64,000 nucleotides of DNA from Zonotrichia leucophrys gambelii (taxonomy: Eukaryota > Chordata > Aves > Passeriformes > Passerellidae), in assembly GCF_028769735.1 (NCBI RefSeq), contig NC_088179.1:3221501-3285500 (forward strand), read 5' to 3'. Below the pieces are notes generated by a model. That model was not told the DNA's origin. It made no database searches and saw nothing but the letters and a program-made list of their open reading frames with translations. A program made the position numbers and the translations under genes. Shown here piece after piece: positions 1 to 13,504 of the stretch (position 1 is its first letter; every line of letters begins with the position of its first letter).

Positions 1-2353
1 TTTGGAGTTGGATAGGATGGAGTTTCAAGAAAGAAAATTGACAATTAAGAAAATTCATCTGTGCTTGATTGGAATGAGCTCTTAAATTATATCTAATTTT
101 ACAGAAACCAAAAATAAACTAGATTATTTTAATAGAAGCTTCTTTTTTTTTTTTCCTAACTCCAGTTAGGGAAAAAGTAATATTAGTACTTTTTGATGAA
201 GAATTTCCAGTTGACTGCACTGTTGAATAGGGTACACTTAAACTGAGTGCAGCAAAAGCTTTTCTTCAACTACTTATTCTTTTGATGAAAAGTACAATAA
301 ACAGAAGCGTGTTTGACCAGCTGAGCTTTTATAGAGGTTTTTGGTGCAGATTATATAAGAGGCTCTTAAAATATGGATGCAGTGACTGGTTTTTCCTCCC
401 CTTTTTGGGAAACTCAATATGCCTTTGTGGTGCCTGATTTTTCCCATTTATTGGGTTTGCCGTTCTAGGCTAAAGCATCAAACTGAGCTCAGTGTGTGCT
501 TTGAGGTAGGAGCTTTAATTTATTCAGTTCCTTACACCTTGCCTGCAAAAAGGAGCACTTGAGATTTATCTGTGTCATCATTAAAGTAGAGAGAATGCAT
601 TAAGAAAAGCTGATAGACAGTAAAATTTGCTGTCTCTTTGCTTTTCATTGGCACTGACTGTGAGTTTAGCTTCTTTCTTTACTCATGAAATCTTAGGAGA
701 TAAAAAAAGTTACAATTCCTCATTATTTATAACCACCCACCTGATTTTGTGCTGTTATTAGGACATTTTTATATTGGATTTAGGGATGATAATGGCCATT
801 TAATTCTGGGGTTTGAGATGTGATAGGTCAGTCACGTGGCAGGAGTTCTTTTTAGCCTGAAAGGAGTAAGTGGAGCTGGTTTTGATTAAGTGGGGGCTTA
901 TAAATGTGGCCTGGAGAGCAGAGAAAGAATGGTTGTCACAGGTTTTTGAGGAACCTTCTGTGCCTTTCCCTTCGTTGATTGCCAAGGGATTCTCTGGGCA
1001 CTTTTTCCATGGAGCAAGGGAGGATTTGCACCTGAAGGTGGAAAGAGGAGTGGGACCTTTTGCCTGTGAGAGGGAAGATGTGTGCTAGTGTTGGTACAAA
1101 TAATTTGATGGGTGTTAAGGTCATTGAAATGGGTCTGAATGTCTCTCCTAACTTTGGGCAGGAGGTTCCTCACCAGCCCCAGACAGTTTGGCTCCTGAGA
1201 TAGACAATGGTTTGCACAAAGCCAGTTATTTCTAAAAGTACTTCAGAATTCTGATACTGTTCAGTTGCACCAATTACATCTAACTATCATTTCAGTGCAT
1301 TTTCATCACTCAGTTTCAATGGAAAATGACAGCAGAATGAAAAAATATAATGATGACAGAATGAGGAATGTGCATCATTTATTATCAAGGTCTGTGTTGT
1401 CCCAATTCCTGATTGGTTTCTTTTTCTCTAAGGGAATTGGTTAATGTGTGATATTCTGATTTTTAATGATGACTAATAGAGAGTTGAGGGTCTGGGGTAA
1501 AGCTGTTATTTAAACTGTTGTAATTTATTATGAATATATAAAATAAATAAAGTACTTGATTTGCACTGTATCATTAGGATTTGTGCCTAACCCTTTTAAA
1601 TCTGATTAGTTATTTTATGAGAGTAGAATTAGATGTTTGCAGCAGAAATGCCAGGAGGTAAATTTGATGTCTCTATTTAAGGGAGAATCAGTTAATCCAA
1701 TCTCCCAGAACTTATGCTAGTTCTGTGGGTTGTGAACCCTTTTCATTATTTGAGTTTCCCTCTGCTCACTCTGAATGTTTTTCTGTCTAGAATCTGAAAA
1801 TTGTGTAAACATTGTGTTTGTTTGTTTAATTAACTAATTGTTCTTTTAGAAAAAACGCAAAAATGGCCAATCACAATCAGTTATTGGAAAATACACAGTT
1901 ATGAATATAATGAAATACTGTTGTGGTACTGGGAACTTGTGCAGCTTTGGACTTTTTAAAGCAAATAATGAAATTAAATTAAGTCTCACTGAAATTTGTT
2001 TTTAAAAGACCATTGAAAAACTCATGTAGACGATGAAGAGGTTTTATTTTTGTTTCTAAAATACCAGCTCTACCCCAAGAAGCTGGCAGAGGTAAAGAAC
2101 CATACAGGTACAGCAAAAGTGTCCTGCCAGGGAAGGAAGCCCCTGCCTTCCCCTGCACAGCCAGGCTTGTCCAAGGTTCCAGGAATGTTTGGTTCAGATT
2201 CTGAGGGAATCCCTGCCAGGCACTGAGATGTGGGGAGGCCCCATCCTCCTTTCACAGGTTGGCCAAGGTGCTCTTGGCACTGAGAATTGAATTTGGGCAA
2301 AGTTTAGGAGGTCACTTGGATTATAGTGAGAGACCTTCCTGAGCAGAGAAGCA
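1..2353. other. AT-rich noncoding DNA
   Basis: No supportable exon, RNA gene or transposable element was recognised here. Open frames are short, overlap on both strands and lack splice context. The composition (long A/T runs, few CpG) is that of bird intergenic DNA. Confidence 0.6.
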
Positions 2354-2359
2354 CAGGTG

Positions 2360-2726
2360 TGTCACAGACATCTTTTATGGAAAATCCTTTCCTTAGGATT
2401 TTTCCTCCTGAGAAGCTGAGAAGCCTCAGGAACAAAATGTAAACCTGCTGCTGTGGAATGCAACAGGTGCATCTGTGATTGGTCTCATGTGGTTGTTTCT
2501 AATTAATGGCCAATCAGTCAGCTGGCTTGGTCTCTGTCCCAGACACAAGCTTTGTTATCATTCCTTTTCTATTCTTAGCTAGCCTTCTTATGAAATCCTT
2601 TCTTCTATTCTTTTGGTATAGTTTTAATGTAATATATATGATAAAATAATAAATCAAGCCTTCTGAAACATGGAGTCAGATCCTCGTCTCTTCCCTCATC
2701 CAAGAACCCCTGTGAACACGGTCACA
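2360..2726 (+). mobile_element. Solo LTR, ERV family A (copy 1)
   Basis: The element begins TGTCACAGACATC and ends GAACACGGTCACA, so it has TG...CA termini. It is flanked by CAGGTG (2354-2359) and GAGGTG (2727-2732), a 6-bp target duplication with one mismatch. Six-base duplications are usual for class II (ERVK-like) retroviruses. Polarity is set by an AATAAA in ATAATAAATCAAGCC near the 3' end. No internal retroviral sequence adjoins it, so it is a recombined solo LTR of about 367 bp. Related copies occur at six other places in the window. The family assignment beyond ERVK-like is from memory of songbird repeats. Confidence 0.85.
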
Positions 2727-2732
2727 GAGGTG

Positions 2733-5700
2733 TCTGAAAATGCTTTAGCTGGCCTCAAGGACAGGGGCACAACTGAGTGAGTGCCTCGTGTCCCAGTGCA
2801 GCCTGTAAAATACAAATCCTACAGTCCAACAATGTGTCCAGTCTAATTCCTGGCACTGCTGGGTTGTTCTGAAGGACCTTGTTCATCTGTATCCCCTTGT
2901 GTCCCCGCACCACAACCCCAGGGCTGATTCTGCACATCCCCACCTCCTCATAGACATGTGGATCAAATGCACTTTATAACAGGGCATCCATCATTTTCCC
3001 TCTGTCTATTAATTCTAAAATCCAGGTACTGTTACCATGCCAATTCTAGCTTTAGATTAGAACAAAACCGAGGGTTGGAAGTTGGGATATCATTTATACC
3101 TTAATTTGTTCCAAAGATGCTTCCTTATATTAATGTTTAGAGCACCCCAAAATCTCACGCTCTCTGAATGTTACTAAATGTCACTGTGCAGTTGATTAAT
3201 TCAGCTTTATCATGTTTTCCAAGAGTTCCTTGGCCTACTTAAAAACGTCCACTTGGAAAGTGCCCTTGAATCCAGCAGACAGCATGTGATGTATGAGACA
3301 GAGTCCAGTCAAACAAACTTTCTGAGCACAAGTGGAGAGGATTTATGACTCCAGCTTCCTCCTGTAGGAGTGCATGATTGGTGGGTTTGGGCTGTTGTGG
3401 GTTATTTGTGTGGCAGTGAAAGCTGGAAGTTTCAGGAGATTCTGTATTCAGAGCCAGCTCTTTCAGTGGGCACATCAGGAAGGTGAGCAGAGAGCTGAGG
3501 TTCCTCCAGTTCTCACAATAAATGAATGGCCAAGTTGGCATTTTGTTAGAGAGGGTCTGGGGAAAATACAAATCAAAATGTAAAGCCTGAAAGCTGTCCC
3601 AGTGGAAGCTGCCCAGGAAATTTGGAGGAAAACAAATAATGTGGAAGAAATAGAGTAGCTAGGAAATTGTGATTTTAGATATATTGATTATTTGTTTGTT
3701 TGTTTATTTGGGCTGTAAGCAGGGAAATTGGAAAGGTTCATATGTTTTGCCCATAGGTTGATATAATACAGAGAGGCTTCAGCTGTAAAATGAAAATCAA
3801 GGTTCAGTTTTATATGCCAGCTCCTCTCAAATTGGATATTTGTGTTCCAGTTTCTAGTTCACACCTATTTCTAATACATTTTGCTGGTAAAACACAGAGG
3901 TTCTGGTGGTTGAAGTGGTTACATATCATGTCACATTTTGGTTAATTCCTACCTAAAATAATTAATCCCTTTATCCATTTCCCCCCACCCAGACTTAATT
4001 AGAGAATCATAATATTAAACCATTGTGGGCTGCTGAAACATTTGATTAATTTAGTGTGGTTGCAGCTCTGTAATGAAACCCTGCAAGCAGTGGAGAGAAG
4101 CTTTCCACAGCTCCATGAGCACAGCTGTGAGTTATGGCTGTGCTAACACTCCAAGGAAATAAGTGCAGCGCTCAGTCTCAGTGGAAGCTTTCCATCCAAT
4201 TGGATTTCCAGTCACAGCTTCCTCCCCTTGTGCTGCAAGGCTGGGGCTCCTGGGGAGGTGCTGGGCTCTGTCTTGGAGAAGGGCAAATATTTACAGTGTC
4301 CAGACAGCTTTCTAGTCAGCCATAAAGATGGGTGACCACGGCACAGGGCTTGGAGAGAAGATTTAAGCGAGGGAGAAAATACAAATGAATCTGACTAACT
4401 CAGAGCAGAGTAAATGGTGAAATTTGCAGACACAAAAGACAGCTTTGGAAAACATCATATTAAATTATGGGGAAGGTTTGTCTCGAAAAAACCCCAAGAC
4501 ACCATCTAGTTTATACTTTTTCACGAGGCAAGATAACTTCTACCAAGCTTTTCCCTGATAAATGTTCCTGTAATGTGTTCTCCAAAAGCCTTCAGTGCTA
4601 AAGCAATGCATCACAGCTCTCCACTGTCCTCACCACGGGAGTTTTCTTAGTGCCTTGCCCAAATCTTTCCTGCTGAATGCTGAGCCCATCACTTTTTCTT
4701 TTGCCCACAGAGGATAAACAATTTATTAACTCCTTCTCTTCCCCTCTGTGTTGTGAAGGTACAGATTTAGACTCGGAAGCACAGAAATGTGAGTTTTGAA
4801 AGAACACACAGTCCCATTTCGGTCCTTTCCTCGGGAATTTCAGTAGGATTATGATTCTGTGACATCAGCCAGGGTCTTGGGTGGTTGTTCTTGTTGTCCT
4901 ACAGGCAATCTGTGGTGGTGTGAACCTCCAGTGAAGTGCTGAGATGATCCATCCCAACAGAGCCACTGCCAGGCTGGATGCAGGAATGACTTCTGGATCT
5001 TAATGACATTTTGTGTTAGTTTGGGATGGAGCAGTAATCTGATAATGCTGTTTTCAATTTGTGATCTACCAAACTCTGGTATCCTTATCTGGAAAACTGG
5101 TGCTTCTTCCATTTTTCCTCCATTGTGTTTTGTGGGGATTTTTCTTGTATCTTTGTTGTTGTTGGGGTTTTTTGTTGGTTTTGGAGGGGATTGGTCCTCA
5201 CTGCAGTGCTTTGCATTTGTCCATACTGACTTGCACCTGTGTATTTCAGACCTTTTCTTCAATTCCTCAGGATCATTCCCAGAGCACTAAGAGCTTTTTG
5301 TGTTATCACATTCTGTTTCTATTTAATCAATCAACAGCCATTTAAATTTTCTTCTCGAATTTTGTTTTGCTTGGTTATTTACATGGTAAAAAACAGAAGC
5401 AGCCTGCTAAAAATATACGTGCATGCATTTGCACATGCAGTTTCATTTCAAATACTGCCTTGTGTCTGGCAATATTTATTATGAATGGGAATGTTCAGAA
5501 AAATATGTAGGAGCAGATGGAAAACCAGTTTGGAAGACTCTGAGGGGAAGAGTGAGCCAGTAGAGGCTTTGAGTCTGAAAATCTCCAATGAGGAATGGAG
5601 GAAGAGTTGAATTTTCTTGTGAAAGAAGCCAAGAGGCTTGGGGAGCTCACTCAGGGCTCACCCAGAGCTCACCTGTTCTTTGCAGGTGCCACAAGGCACA

Positions 5701-5994
5701 AAAGGAAAAGAACGATCAGAAACAGCAGTTTTCTTGCTCTTGGCACAATGGAAGGATGGATCATTTCCATAAAATGTGTTCACCTTTGTTACTGAGCTAC
5801 TGCTCTGGAGCTTCCTTTCTGTGCAAGGCATTTGAGGTTGTGAAAAATGCATGTATTATATGATTGGCTTTACCCAAACATTCAAATGAATATTATACGT
5901 GTTGTGTTAGAAAGTAATGCTGTATTAATTATCTTAAGTAATGTGTTAAATATTATTTTAGGTTATAAAAAATGTTAAAATAGAAACGATGCTA
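2733..5994. other. Noncoding DNA
   Basis: No exon, RNA gene or clear repeat is supported. The open frames at 3239-3583 and 4849-5484 overlap each other on opposite strands and have no recognisable protein content. Confidence 0.55.
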
Positions 5995-6451
5995 TGTAGG
6001 ATACTTTTCTTTAAAGAAAGGACTCGCAGCGAGATAGCAGCCACAGGACACCTCAATCTTTCAGAGAAAAAGAATTTATTGCTCCCTTATCAGAAGAAAT
6101 GAACTTCTTCCTGCCTCAAAGACGCTGTTAGGATTCAGAGGAGGAAGTTGATGATGACCAGACAGAATCCTGTGTTTGAATGGAATTTATGCATCATGGA
6201 TGAGGGGTATGAATTTGCAACAGGTTATTGTTTTTAAGGGTTAATCCTCTGTTAACGGGTGTCCCTTTTCAGGCTCGGGCTGCCCAGAAAAGGTACCTAG
6301 ATGTCTGTAACTCTTTGTTTCTATTGTCTCATAATGTCCTAATTCAAACTGTCCAAATTATTATTACTCTAATTGTATTACTATTTTTATAACCATTTTA
6401 TTACTGTTAAACTTTTACAATTTTAAGAACCGGTGATTGGCATTTTTCACA
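5995..6451 (-). mobile_element. Solo LTR, ERV family D
   Basis: Read on the minus strand, the element starts TGTGAAAAATGCCAATCACC and ends AAAGTATCCTACA, so it has TG...CA ends. A poly(A) signal lies in GCAATAAATTC about 80 bp before its 3' end (plus-strand GAATTTATTGC near 6070). The length of about 457 bp suits an LTR. The pattern matches an LTR family I know from passerine genomes. No target duplication could be seen: ATGCTA on the left and AGGTGT on the right do not match. One flank has therefore changed, or one end is off by a few bases. Confidence 0.7.
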
Positions 6452-8511
6452 AGGTGTTCTGGGAGGAGTGAGGGTTCTCTGTCTCTCTGTCTCCAGGAGC
6501 CCTTCAGTGGCTCAGTTGTTGACATTTGTGAGGCAGGGATGGTTCCTGAAGGACAATTCCCAGAGAGAATCCTCCCCAGGGCCATCCTGGGCTAGCACTG
6601 GTGAGGAGCTCCTGCTCTGCTCACATGCCATGCCTGGCATTTGGCAATTCTCGTTCCAAAATAGGAATGCCAAATAAAGTTGGATTCCAAAACGCTTCAG
6701 CTCCCCTGAGGAAAGCAGTATTTACAAGGACAGAAATAGATTTAGCATCGTAGCAGCAGCCCTTTAATGCATGTTTTAAATACTAGGCACTCCTCTGGGG
6801 GAAGCAGTAGGGAGAGTTGTAGCTGTGTATAAATAAAAGGCCCAAGCTGTAAATAGCAGAGGTGGAAAATGAGGCCTTTTGGAGAGCTTGTGATTGAACC
6901 TTAAAAATTCCTCGAAAGTGCGATTTGAAAAAGCAGATTTTCCATTCTCCTTTTAATTTCAACAGTTTTAAGATGGAATGCTTAACTGAGATTGCCAGTG
7001 GTAAAATTACGCTCTTTAATTATCTGCTGTCGCTTCTAGATGACCTTGGGATTTATTGATGTGGAATTACCAGTCCCTGGTGTCTCCACCTTTTACATTT
7101 TTGCAGCACCAGGAAATTTTTTTCTCCTCCAGACAGATCCACCTGGCATCTCCTCCATGACCACAAATCATTTAAATGCTCTTGCCAGAATTGCAGAATT
7201 TTACAGATGGAAATCCAGCAGTTGTCCTTTACTGTAGGCTGTGGAGAAAGCTTTGTAAAGTGTGATAGAATAGGAAAAACACTTTTTGGGTCAGGTCAGG
7301 CAGCATGAGAAACTGAGAGCTGGAAAATCATCATGAGAATGAGGAGAATTGAGGAAAAGAACCTGGGCATGGAGTGTGTGTGTCTATGGACAAGAGTGGT
7401 GGAAGAATTTCAACTGACCAGCTAGACTGGTCAGTGACTTTTTAGAAATCACTAAAAAGTCCTAAAAAAGGAAAATATTTTAGATATTTAAAAAAGTCTT
7501 CACTTCTGTTTGAAACTATTTTGAAACTTGAAAGTGTTTTCCATTATGTGGTGCAAGGGAAAAGCTCCCAAACACTGAAGATGATGCTGCCATTCCTGTT
7601 TTAAGCAGAGAGCTCTTGCAATCTGTCTGTCTGAGGAAGAGCAAGGGCCAGAAGCTCAGAGCCTGGGCCACAGGGAGTGCCTTCACCCAGAGATTCTGGA
7701 TTTCCTTGGCAGCTTTCTCATTGTCTGTAAATCTAAGGTTGAGCTGGCCATTCGGGGATCACAGCACAGCTTCTAATTCCGCAAGTTTGAATTTAATCAT
7801 GAACCTCAGAAGCCTTTTCTGATAAAATTTTCATGAAAATTTAGTAAGAATCTGTTTCAACAAAGTAATATTCCTTTATATAATCCCTAAACATTTTTAT
7901 TAATCCACTACTGAAACAGAACTTTTATCCTTTGTGCTATCAGAAAGCTTCATCCTCTGATCCAAAGTATTTATGCAAAGATTTCCCAGAAGCAAGCAAA
8001 GAACACCAAGACTCACCAAAAGAGACATGCCAGAATTTTTTGAAACTCATCAAATATCTGTGCTAGGGAATTTGTGTAAAATAACTTTAACAACTGTAGT
8101 TTTTTTCAGAAATCAGGCTTCATAAAATTCAGAAGCAACAGGGTAATGCCCTTTTACACGGACTTGAAAGGAACTCGGTGGAACAAGAACAAGAAGTGTT
8201 TCTGATTCTTTTTTCTTCTTTCAATAACTGTAATTAAATTTCCACTGGTGTGGGCTCCCTCCTTCATTGCAGCAGTTGCTCCTGCTCTGTTTTCCCAGGA
8301 ATTGCCAGTGCAGGTTTTGGAAGGAGATGCCACCCAAGAGGGAATTGCCAGCGTCAGGGACTGACATGGCTCCTGACAAGCAGTTGCTGGAAGAGCAGGG
8401 AAGAGAAACTTCTCAAGTGACAAATACTAAAATGGGTGAAACAAATGCTTTCAGAGTGGGGCTGGATGGGAATGTTCTTTTGGGGAGGAATCAAGTGACA
8501 GAAATACACAG

Positions 8512-8539
8512 ATATATACACACACACACATATATATAT
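8512..8539. repeat. (TA)n-(CA)n-(TA)n microsatellite
   Basis: A short compound dinucleotide run: ATATATACA, then CACACACACA, then TATATATAT. It is a likely length-polymorphic locus. Confidence 0.9.
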
Positions 8540-9480
8540 CTTTGGGTAGTGCTGGGAGCAGAGCCATGCAGGATTCTGACAATTCCAGCAGAAAATGTGC
8601 CTGGGAGCAGTAAGCACAGCCGAGCTGCTCGTTCCCTGAAGGGGAATTTGCTAACTCTGGCAGCAGCAGCAGAGCTGAGCCTTTGCATCCTTTCATTCCT
8701 CTGCTCTCAGATCTGCCTGACCCTCGGGACTGTGCAAGGATTGTGCTCTTGGTTCAGTCTTCCTCAAAATCCCCTTCTCCCTGACAGTTTCTGTAAGTTT
8801 CTGGTGGCATCCAGCAGGGATTGTTGTTTTGATGTGCTGATGGTGCTTCACAGAGAGCTTGGAATAATTCCTGCCTGTTAACTTCTGTGCACTCCCACAG
8901 CAATCAGCACTTTCTAACGGAGTCAGCTAATAAGCCTGTAAAATTCCTTGCAGAACATTTTAGGACTGCTTCATCTGTACCTTCAGAAGGTTAAAAACTC
9001 CAGTTGTAGTTTACAGTATGGGGAACAGCAACTGCCTGAAGTCTAGAAAGCCTGGTAGCTTATGGAAATAATTAAAAGTAACATTTCAGGCATCTTTTTT
9101 AAGCAGAGATTGTGTATTGAGAGCACTCTAATACTGACAGGGACAGCTGGCACAAGCCAGCTAAAGCCTATCCTTCCTTTATTCCCAAGAATAAGAGATA
9201 AATTGTTCTTATTTAGAAAAATGCAGCTGAGTTGTCTGTTCATTTTATATAGAAACTTGTTTTGTCATTTAGATTAGGTTTTCCTTGGGTCTTTAGTAAT
9301 TTTTCTGAAGTTATCATGTCTAGCTGTGAGTTCTGACAAAACCAGATCTAAAAAAATTGCATTTACATTGTTGTTTAATGCTTGCAATATTAGGGTTTGC
9401 ATGGACCACAAAGCTGATTCATAAGCTTTATATTTAAAAAAAAAAAAAAAGAATGGGTTGAAGAGTGTTTTTTCAGCTCT

Positions 9481-9579
9481 TGGGTTTTTTGGTTTTTGTG
9501 GTTTGGTTTGGTTTTGGGGTGTTGGGTTTTTTTGTGGGTTTTTGGTTGTTTGTGTTTGGTTGGTTGGTTGGTTTGGTTT
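9481..9579. repeat. G/T-only low-complexity tract
   Basis: Almost 100 bases are made only of G and T in degenerate GTTTT/TTGG units, ending in TTGGTTGGTTGGTTGG. A similar, longer tract occurs at 16272-16496 and a shorter one near 59490-59550. Confidence 0.85.
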
Positions 9580-10861
9580 CTATACTGGGATTACTGGTTC
9601 TAGTTCAGTTTGAATTCTGACATTGGAAATGAAAAAAACTGAACTCCTATAATATTTCTGGTGTTACAGAATAATGAAAGCACAATTCACTACCAGTCTG
9701 GGGAGATCTGGCAATAATGGGTTGTGGGAGTGTGGCATTTTTGTGTGACATTGGTGACATCAGGATTACTTTTGGCTACCTGGGCAGAAGCTTCCAGCTG
9801 CACTCTCACTGAATTTTCATGGTTACCCCTTGCTGCTCAAAACCAGCTTTGGAAGCCTGCCTCGTTTCTGGGAAAAAACCCCAAATTTCTTACCAAAAAA
9901 AAAAAAAAAAAGAGTCAGATTTGAAACATTTGTGCTGCAAATAAAGATAGATTTGTAGATAAATCCTTCGCTATTCCAAAGAGCCTGGCCCCTTGTCTGC
10001 CTGCAGAATACTCCAGAAAATCCTTGAAAATCCTTGCCAGGACTTTTTCTCCCACTGCTGTGCAAAAGTCACCCCTGTGTAGGCACAAAGCATCTGAGGG
10101 TAGCCCACATGTTTAATTATTAATTAATAAATTATAAGCACACAGCTCCAGCTCCTGAGCAGAACCTGGCTGTGCCCAGGCCTGCTCACACCAGAGCCTT
10201 TCTGTAGAGCCAGAAAACACAGGAAAAAGCTGAGCCATTTAAAAAACCAAATATTTGGCACCTCCACTCTCACTGCTGCTCCTCTGCAGCCATGCTGGCT
10301 TTCAGCTTCCTCTCTTTATTAAACTATTAAATTGGGAGTTTTTATTACTCCCAATTTAGCACTTCTAATAAAAAGTCACTGTTAAAAGCCTCTGTGGGTA
10401 CTGAAACGTGCAGCTGTGATTTCTCTTGATGAAAATAAAGACAAGCCCTGCTTTTAAAGCTCGCCTCTGTCAGGGGGTGGCTCCAAACCAGAGGGAGCTG
10501 GGTGGGATAGCAGCTGAGAAGGAATTACAGCAGCAGGAAGGGGTGAGGAGAAAGGAGAGAGGATGGCAGAAGAAGGGAAATATTAATTAGGTGTTCACAG
10601 GGCAGCTGCAGTATGAAAATACTTCAAAGTCTAGAAATAGTCCAAAGCCCCTCACTGCTTTAATACAGGACTTATTTAAACATGACATCAGTGTTCAGCA
10701 GCAGGGCCTGGAACCTCACTGGAGAGGCTGATTTTGCCATTCATGGAAATTTCTGTCCTGTGCAGTGTCTGTTCCAGAAAAATTGTGGCAGCAGGGTGAG
10801 GGAGCACATCACTACAAATCCTTGAGACTCTGACTGGCTGTAAAGGGCAGCTGGACACCTG

Positions 10862-11246
10862 TGTCACAGACATCTTTTATGAAAAATAATTTCCTTAGGA
10901 TTTTTCCTCCTGAGAAGCTGGGAGGCCTCAGGAACAAAATGTAAACAATGGTTACCTGCTGCTGTGGAATGCAACAGGTGCATCTGTGATTGGTCTCATG
11001 TGGTTGTTTCTAATTAATGGCCAAGCACAGTCAGCTGGCTCAGACTCTCTGTCCGAGCCACAAGCCTTTGTTATTATTCCTTCTTTTTCTATTCTTAGCT
11101 AGCCTTCTGATGAAATCCTTTCTTCTATTCTTTTAGTATAGTTTTAATGTAATATATATGACAAAATAATAAATCAAGCCTTCTGAAACATGGAGTCAGA
11201 TCCTCATCTCTTCCCTCTTCCTGGGACTCCTGTGAACACGGTCACA
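10862..11246 (+). mobile_element. Solo LTR, ERV family A (copy 2)
   Basis: Begins TGTCACAGACATC and ends CACGGTCACA. Flanks are CACCTG (10856-10861) and CACCTT (11247-11252), a 6-bp target duplication with one mismatch. It carries the CCAAT-like and AATAAA-containing segments of the family. Length is 385 bp. Confidence 0.85.
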
Positions 11247-11252
11247 CACCTT

Positions 11253-12167
11253 GACCTGGGGATTCAAAGCAACAATAAAAGAAATTTTAGTACAAAGAAA
11301 ATTCTTTGCTGTCTAGTTTCTTTAACTGACATCATTATCTTTTACTGGAAAAAAAAAAAGAAGAAAAAAATAAAGGAAGAAATATTTTAGAAGTGCAAGA
11401 ATATATTTTTAAGCTGTGTTTCTGCTGGAAATAAATCTTTTCATTAAGAAAAAGCATTGAGATGAAAACTCTGACATATAATGATTTAAAGTTTTCTATC
11501 TTAGGGTAAAGATTTTTATGGTCCTTAATGGAGGAAGATAGAACATTTTGAATTACTGAAGTTGAATTCAAAGTTACCTGACTGGACTGCAGGAGTCAGT
11601 TCTGGGATGAGAGGAATCTGGAAGGCATGAATGGTGTCTCCTGCAGAGCCTTGGAAATCTCCAGGAGTGCTGCTCTTCCTTCTCTGCTTTTCCCCCAGCT
11701 GAGGAAACGAGGCCACTTCCCCAGAGGGAGCTTGTGTGGCTCCTCACTCAGTTTGTGCTCTGCTCCAAAGCAGGTCCTACAACTGCAGACCTCTGAACTA
11801 CAAAGGACAAGAGCATAAACCTGCCCCCTCTTTCATGGTGTGTTTGATGAGCAGAGCTGGAGCAGCTGCACAGCTGCTCAGAGGTCTCAGCGTTTACAAA
11901 GCACTGCTGAAGGCTCAGGGGGGAAATTGTCTTTCATTGAAGAGAGAGCTCCCTTTGATTCCTGCTGGAGCTGTGTTCCAGCCTTACCATCTGATGGTGC
12001 ACTCAGTTATGTCAGAAAAGAGGTCAGCCCATCCAGACCCATCTTCAGAAACATTCTTCAGGTTGCACCTTTCAGCAACGTGACCTGGTTAAATTTAACT
12101 CCGCTGATTTTGTTGAAATTTCCTTGAATATAACTGTGCTGCAATTGGATGATAAACTGTGGGGGTT
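11253..12167. other. Noncoding DNA
   Basis: No supported feature apart from an A-rich run around 11349-11390. Overlapping frames of 60-115 codons at 11525-12127 occur on both strands and have no recognisable content. Confidence 0.5.
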
Positions 12168-12173
12168 GCTGGG

Positions 12174-12813
12174 AGTCTTGGTTTGGACAGACAGGAGTCT
12201 GCTAAGGAAGGCAGAAGCCTCCCTTAGAATGGAAAATGTAAACCCCTTCCCTCCAAATTATTATAAATTTGAAATTAAGGGGCTCTCAGGCAAAGATATG
12301 AGAATAAGAATAACAGTTCTTTATTAGGAAAATTAAAATAAAAATGCAATAGTACAAACAAAACCATTGACAGAGTCAGAGCAGTCCCTGTCCCCTGTGT
12401 GCCAGGGGGTGTCCCAGCCCCATCCCATGGGGGCTCAGCCCTCCTGCAGTGCCAGCTGTGGCTCTGCTGCAGCAGGGATCCTGCACAAGGGGGGAGTTTT
12501 CCTCTGCAGCTCCAGGGCTGCTGCAGATGGGCCTGGGCTCCCTCTGGCCATGCAGGGCAGCAGAAAGCTGCTCCTCTGGCAATGCAGGGGGCAAAGGCTG
12601 CTGTGCTGTGCCAGGCTCAGATTGGATCCAGGGAGGAATGTTTGGCTCCTCCCCTGGGCGGAGCATCTCCCCATGGGATGCTGGGATTGGATCAGCCCTG
12701 CAGGGACACTCAGTGGCCGTGGACAGCAGAGATCTCCTGGAGGGAGGGTTGGCTGGGGGAGAGATAAAGAAAAAACTGCCCATGGACAGCAGAGAACTGC
12801 CCCAGCTCTGACA
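12174..12813 (-). mobile_element. Solo LTR, ERV family F
   Basis: On the minus strand it starts TGTCAGAGCTGGGG. It carries a poly(A) signal in CCTAATAAAGAAC (plus-strand TTTATT at 12320-12325) and ends in CCAAACCAAGACT, where the expected terminal CA is mutated to CT. The flanks GCTGGG (12168-12173) and GATGGG (12814-12819) agree at five of six positions, which supports these ends and an ERVK-like 6-bp duplication. The long open frames inside (12367-13026 and several overlapping ones) come from its GC-rich U3 region and are not genes. The family is recognised from passerine LTRs by memory only. Confidence 0.7.
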
Positions 12814-13208
12814 GATGGGGATAGGATACTCACCCTTAACTACATTTTGCAACTTAAGATACTGGGTCTGAATCATCTTTGGTGCTGTCTGTCCCTCCTC
12901 AGCTCTCCTATCTCCTCATCACATTCTGTGAGTGAGGCAGTGATTTTTAACCTGCTGAAAGTGTCCCTGGAACCAAAGCCAAGATGTGTTTGGGTGACAG
13001 GATGCCCCTTAGCACAGCACATTTAAGGGATGGCAGTGTCCAGTTTTTGGCAGTAGTGCCCACCTGGGGCAGCTCAGGAATGGCTTCCCTGCTCTTGGAG
13101 GCCACTGCTCCTGTCACACCTGGCTGTGGGAGAAATGGGGTCCACAGGTCTGTCCCAGTTCCGTCACTGGGACAAATCCATCCCTTTCTGCCTGTGCTGT
13201 GTCCAGGG

Positions 13209-13358
13209 CATTTCTCATCCTTGGGCAGTGTTTGTGTCTCTGGGAGCCTCCATTGGGGCATTTCTCATCCTTGGGCAGTGTTTGTGTCCCTGGGAGCCTC
13301 CATTGAGGCATTTCCCAGCCTTGGGCAGTGTTTGTGTCCCTTCCTGTGAGCCCCCATC
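13209..13358. repeat. 50-bp minisatellite, 3 copies
   Basis: Units start at 13209, 13259 and 13309 with CATTTCTCATCC, CATTTCTCATCC and CATTTCCCAGCC, each followed by TTGGGCAGTGTTTGTGT. The period is exactly 50 bp. The first two units are nearly identical and the third decays at its end. Confidence 0.9.
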
Positions 13359-13504
13359 CCTTCTGGTTAGGACCTGAGTAACTCCTGCTCAGGAAGGAGG
13401 CACATCAGCCAGGAGAGGTTGTTTTGCTCCACTGCCACCCCATCAGCTGCCCTGATGTCACCACACCCTGCCCAGCGTCTCAGCAGGCAGAGCAAGGGGT
13501 GTCA

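Larger units (their letters stand above)
6452..10855. other. Noncoding DNA with simple repeats
   Basis: Nothing beyond a short CA/TA microsatellite, a G/T-rich tract and poly(A) runs is supported. The 204-codon frame at 8267-8881 crosses the microsatellite and has no recognisable domain. Confidence 0.5.

Noticed and set aside
4830..4990. Possible old CR1 end around TTATGATTCTGTGA
   Set aside because: Only this short match to the CR1 terminal octamers; no other CR1 landmark nearby.
8267..8881. 204-codon frame
   Set aside because: Runs through a CA/TA microsatellite (HTHTYIY) and shows no domain, splice signals or codon bias.
12367..13026. 219-codon frame and its overlapping partners
   Set aside because: It lies mostly within LTR F (GC-rich U3), with several competing frames on both strands and no recognisable domain.
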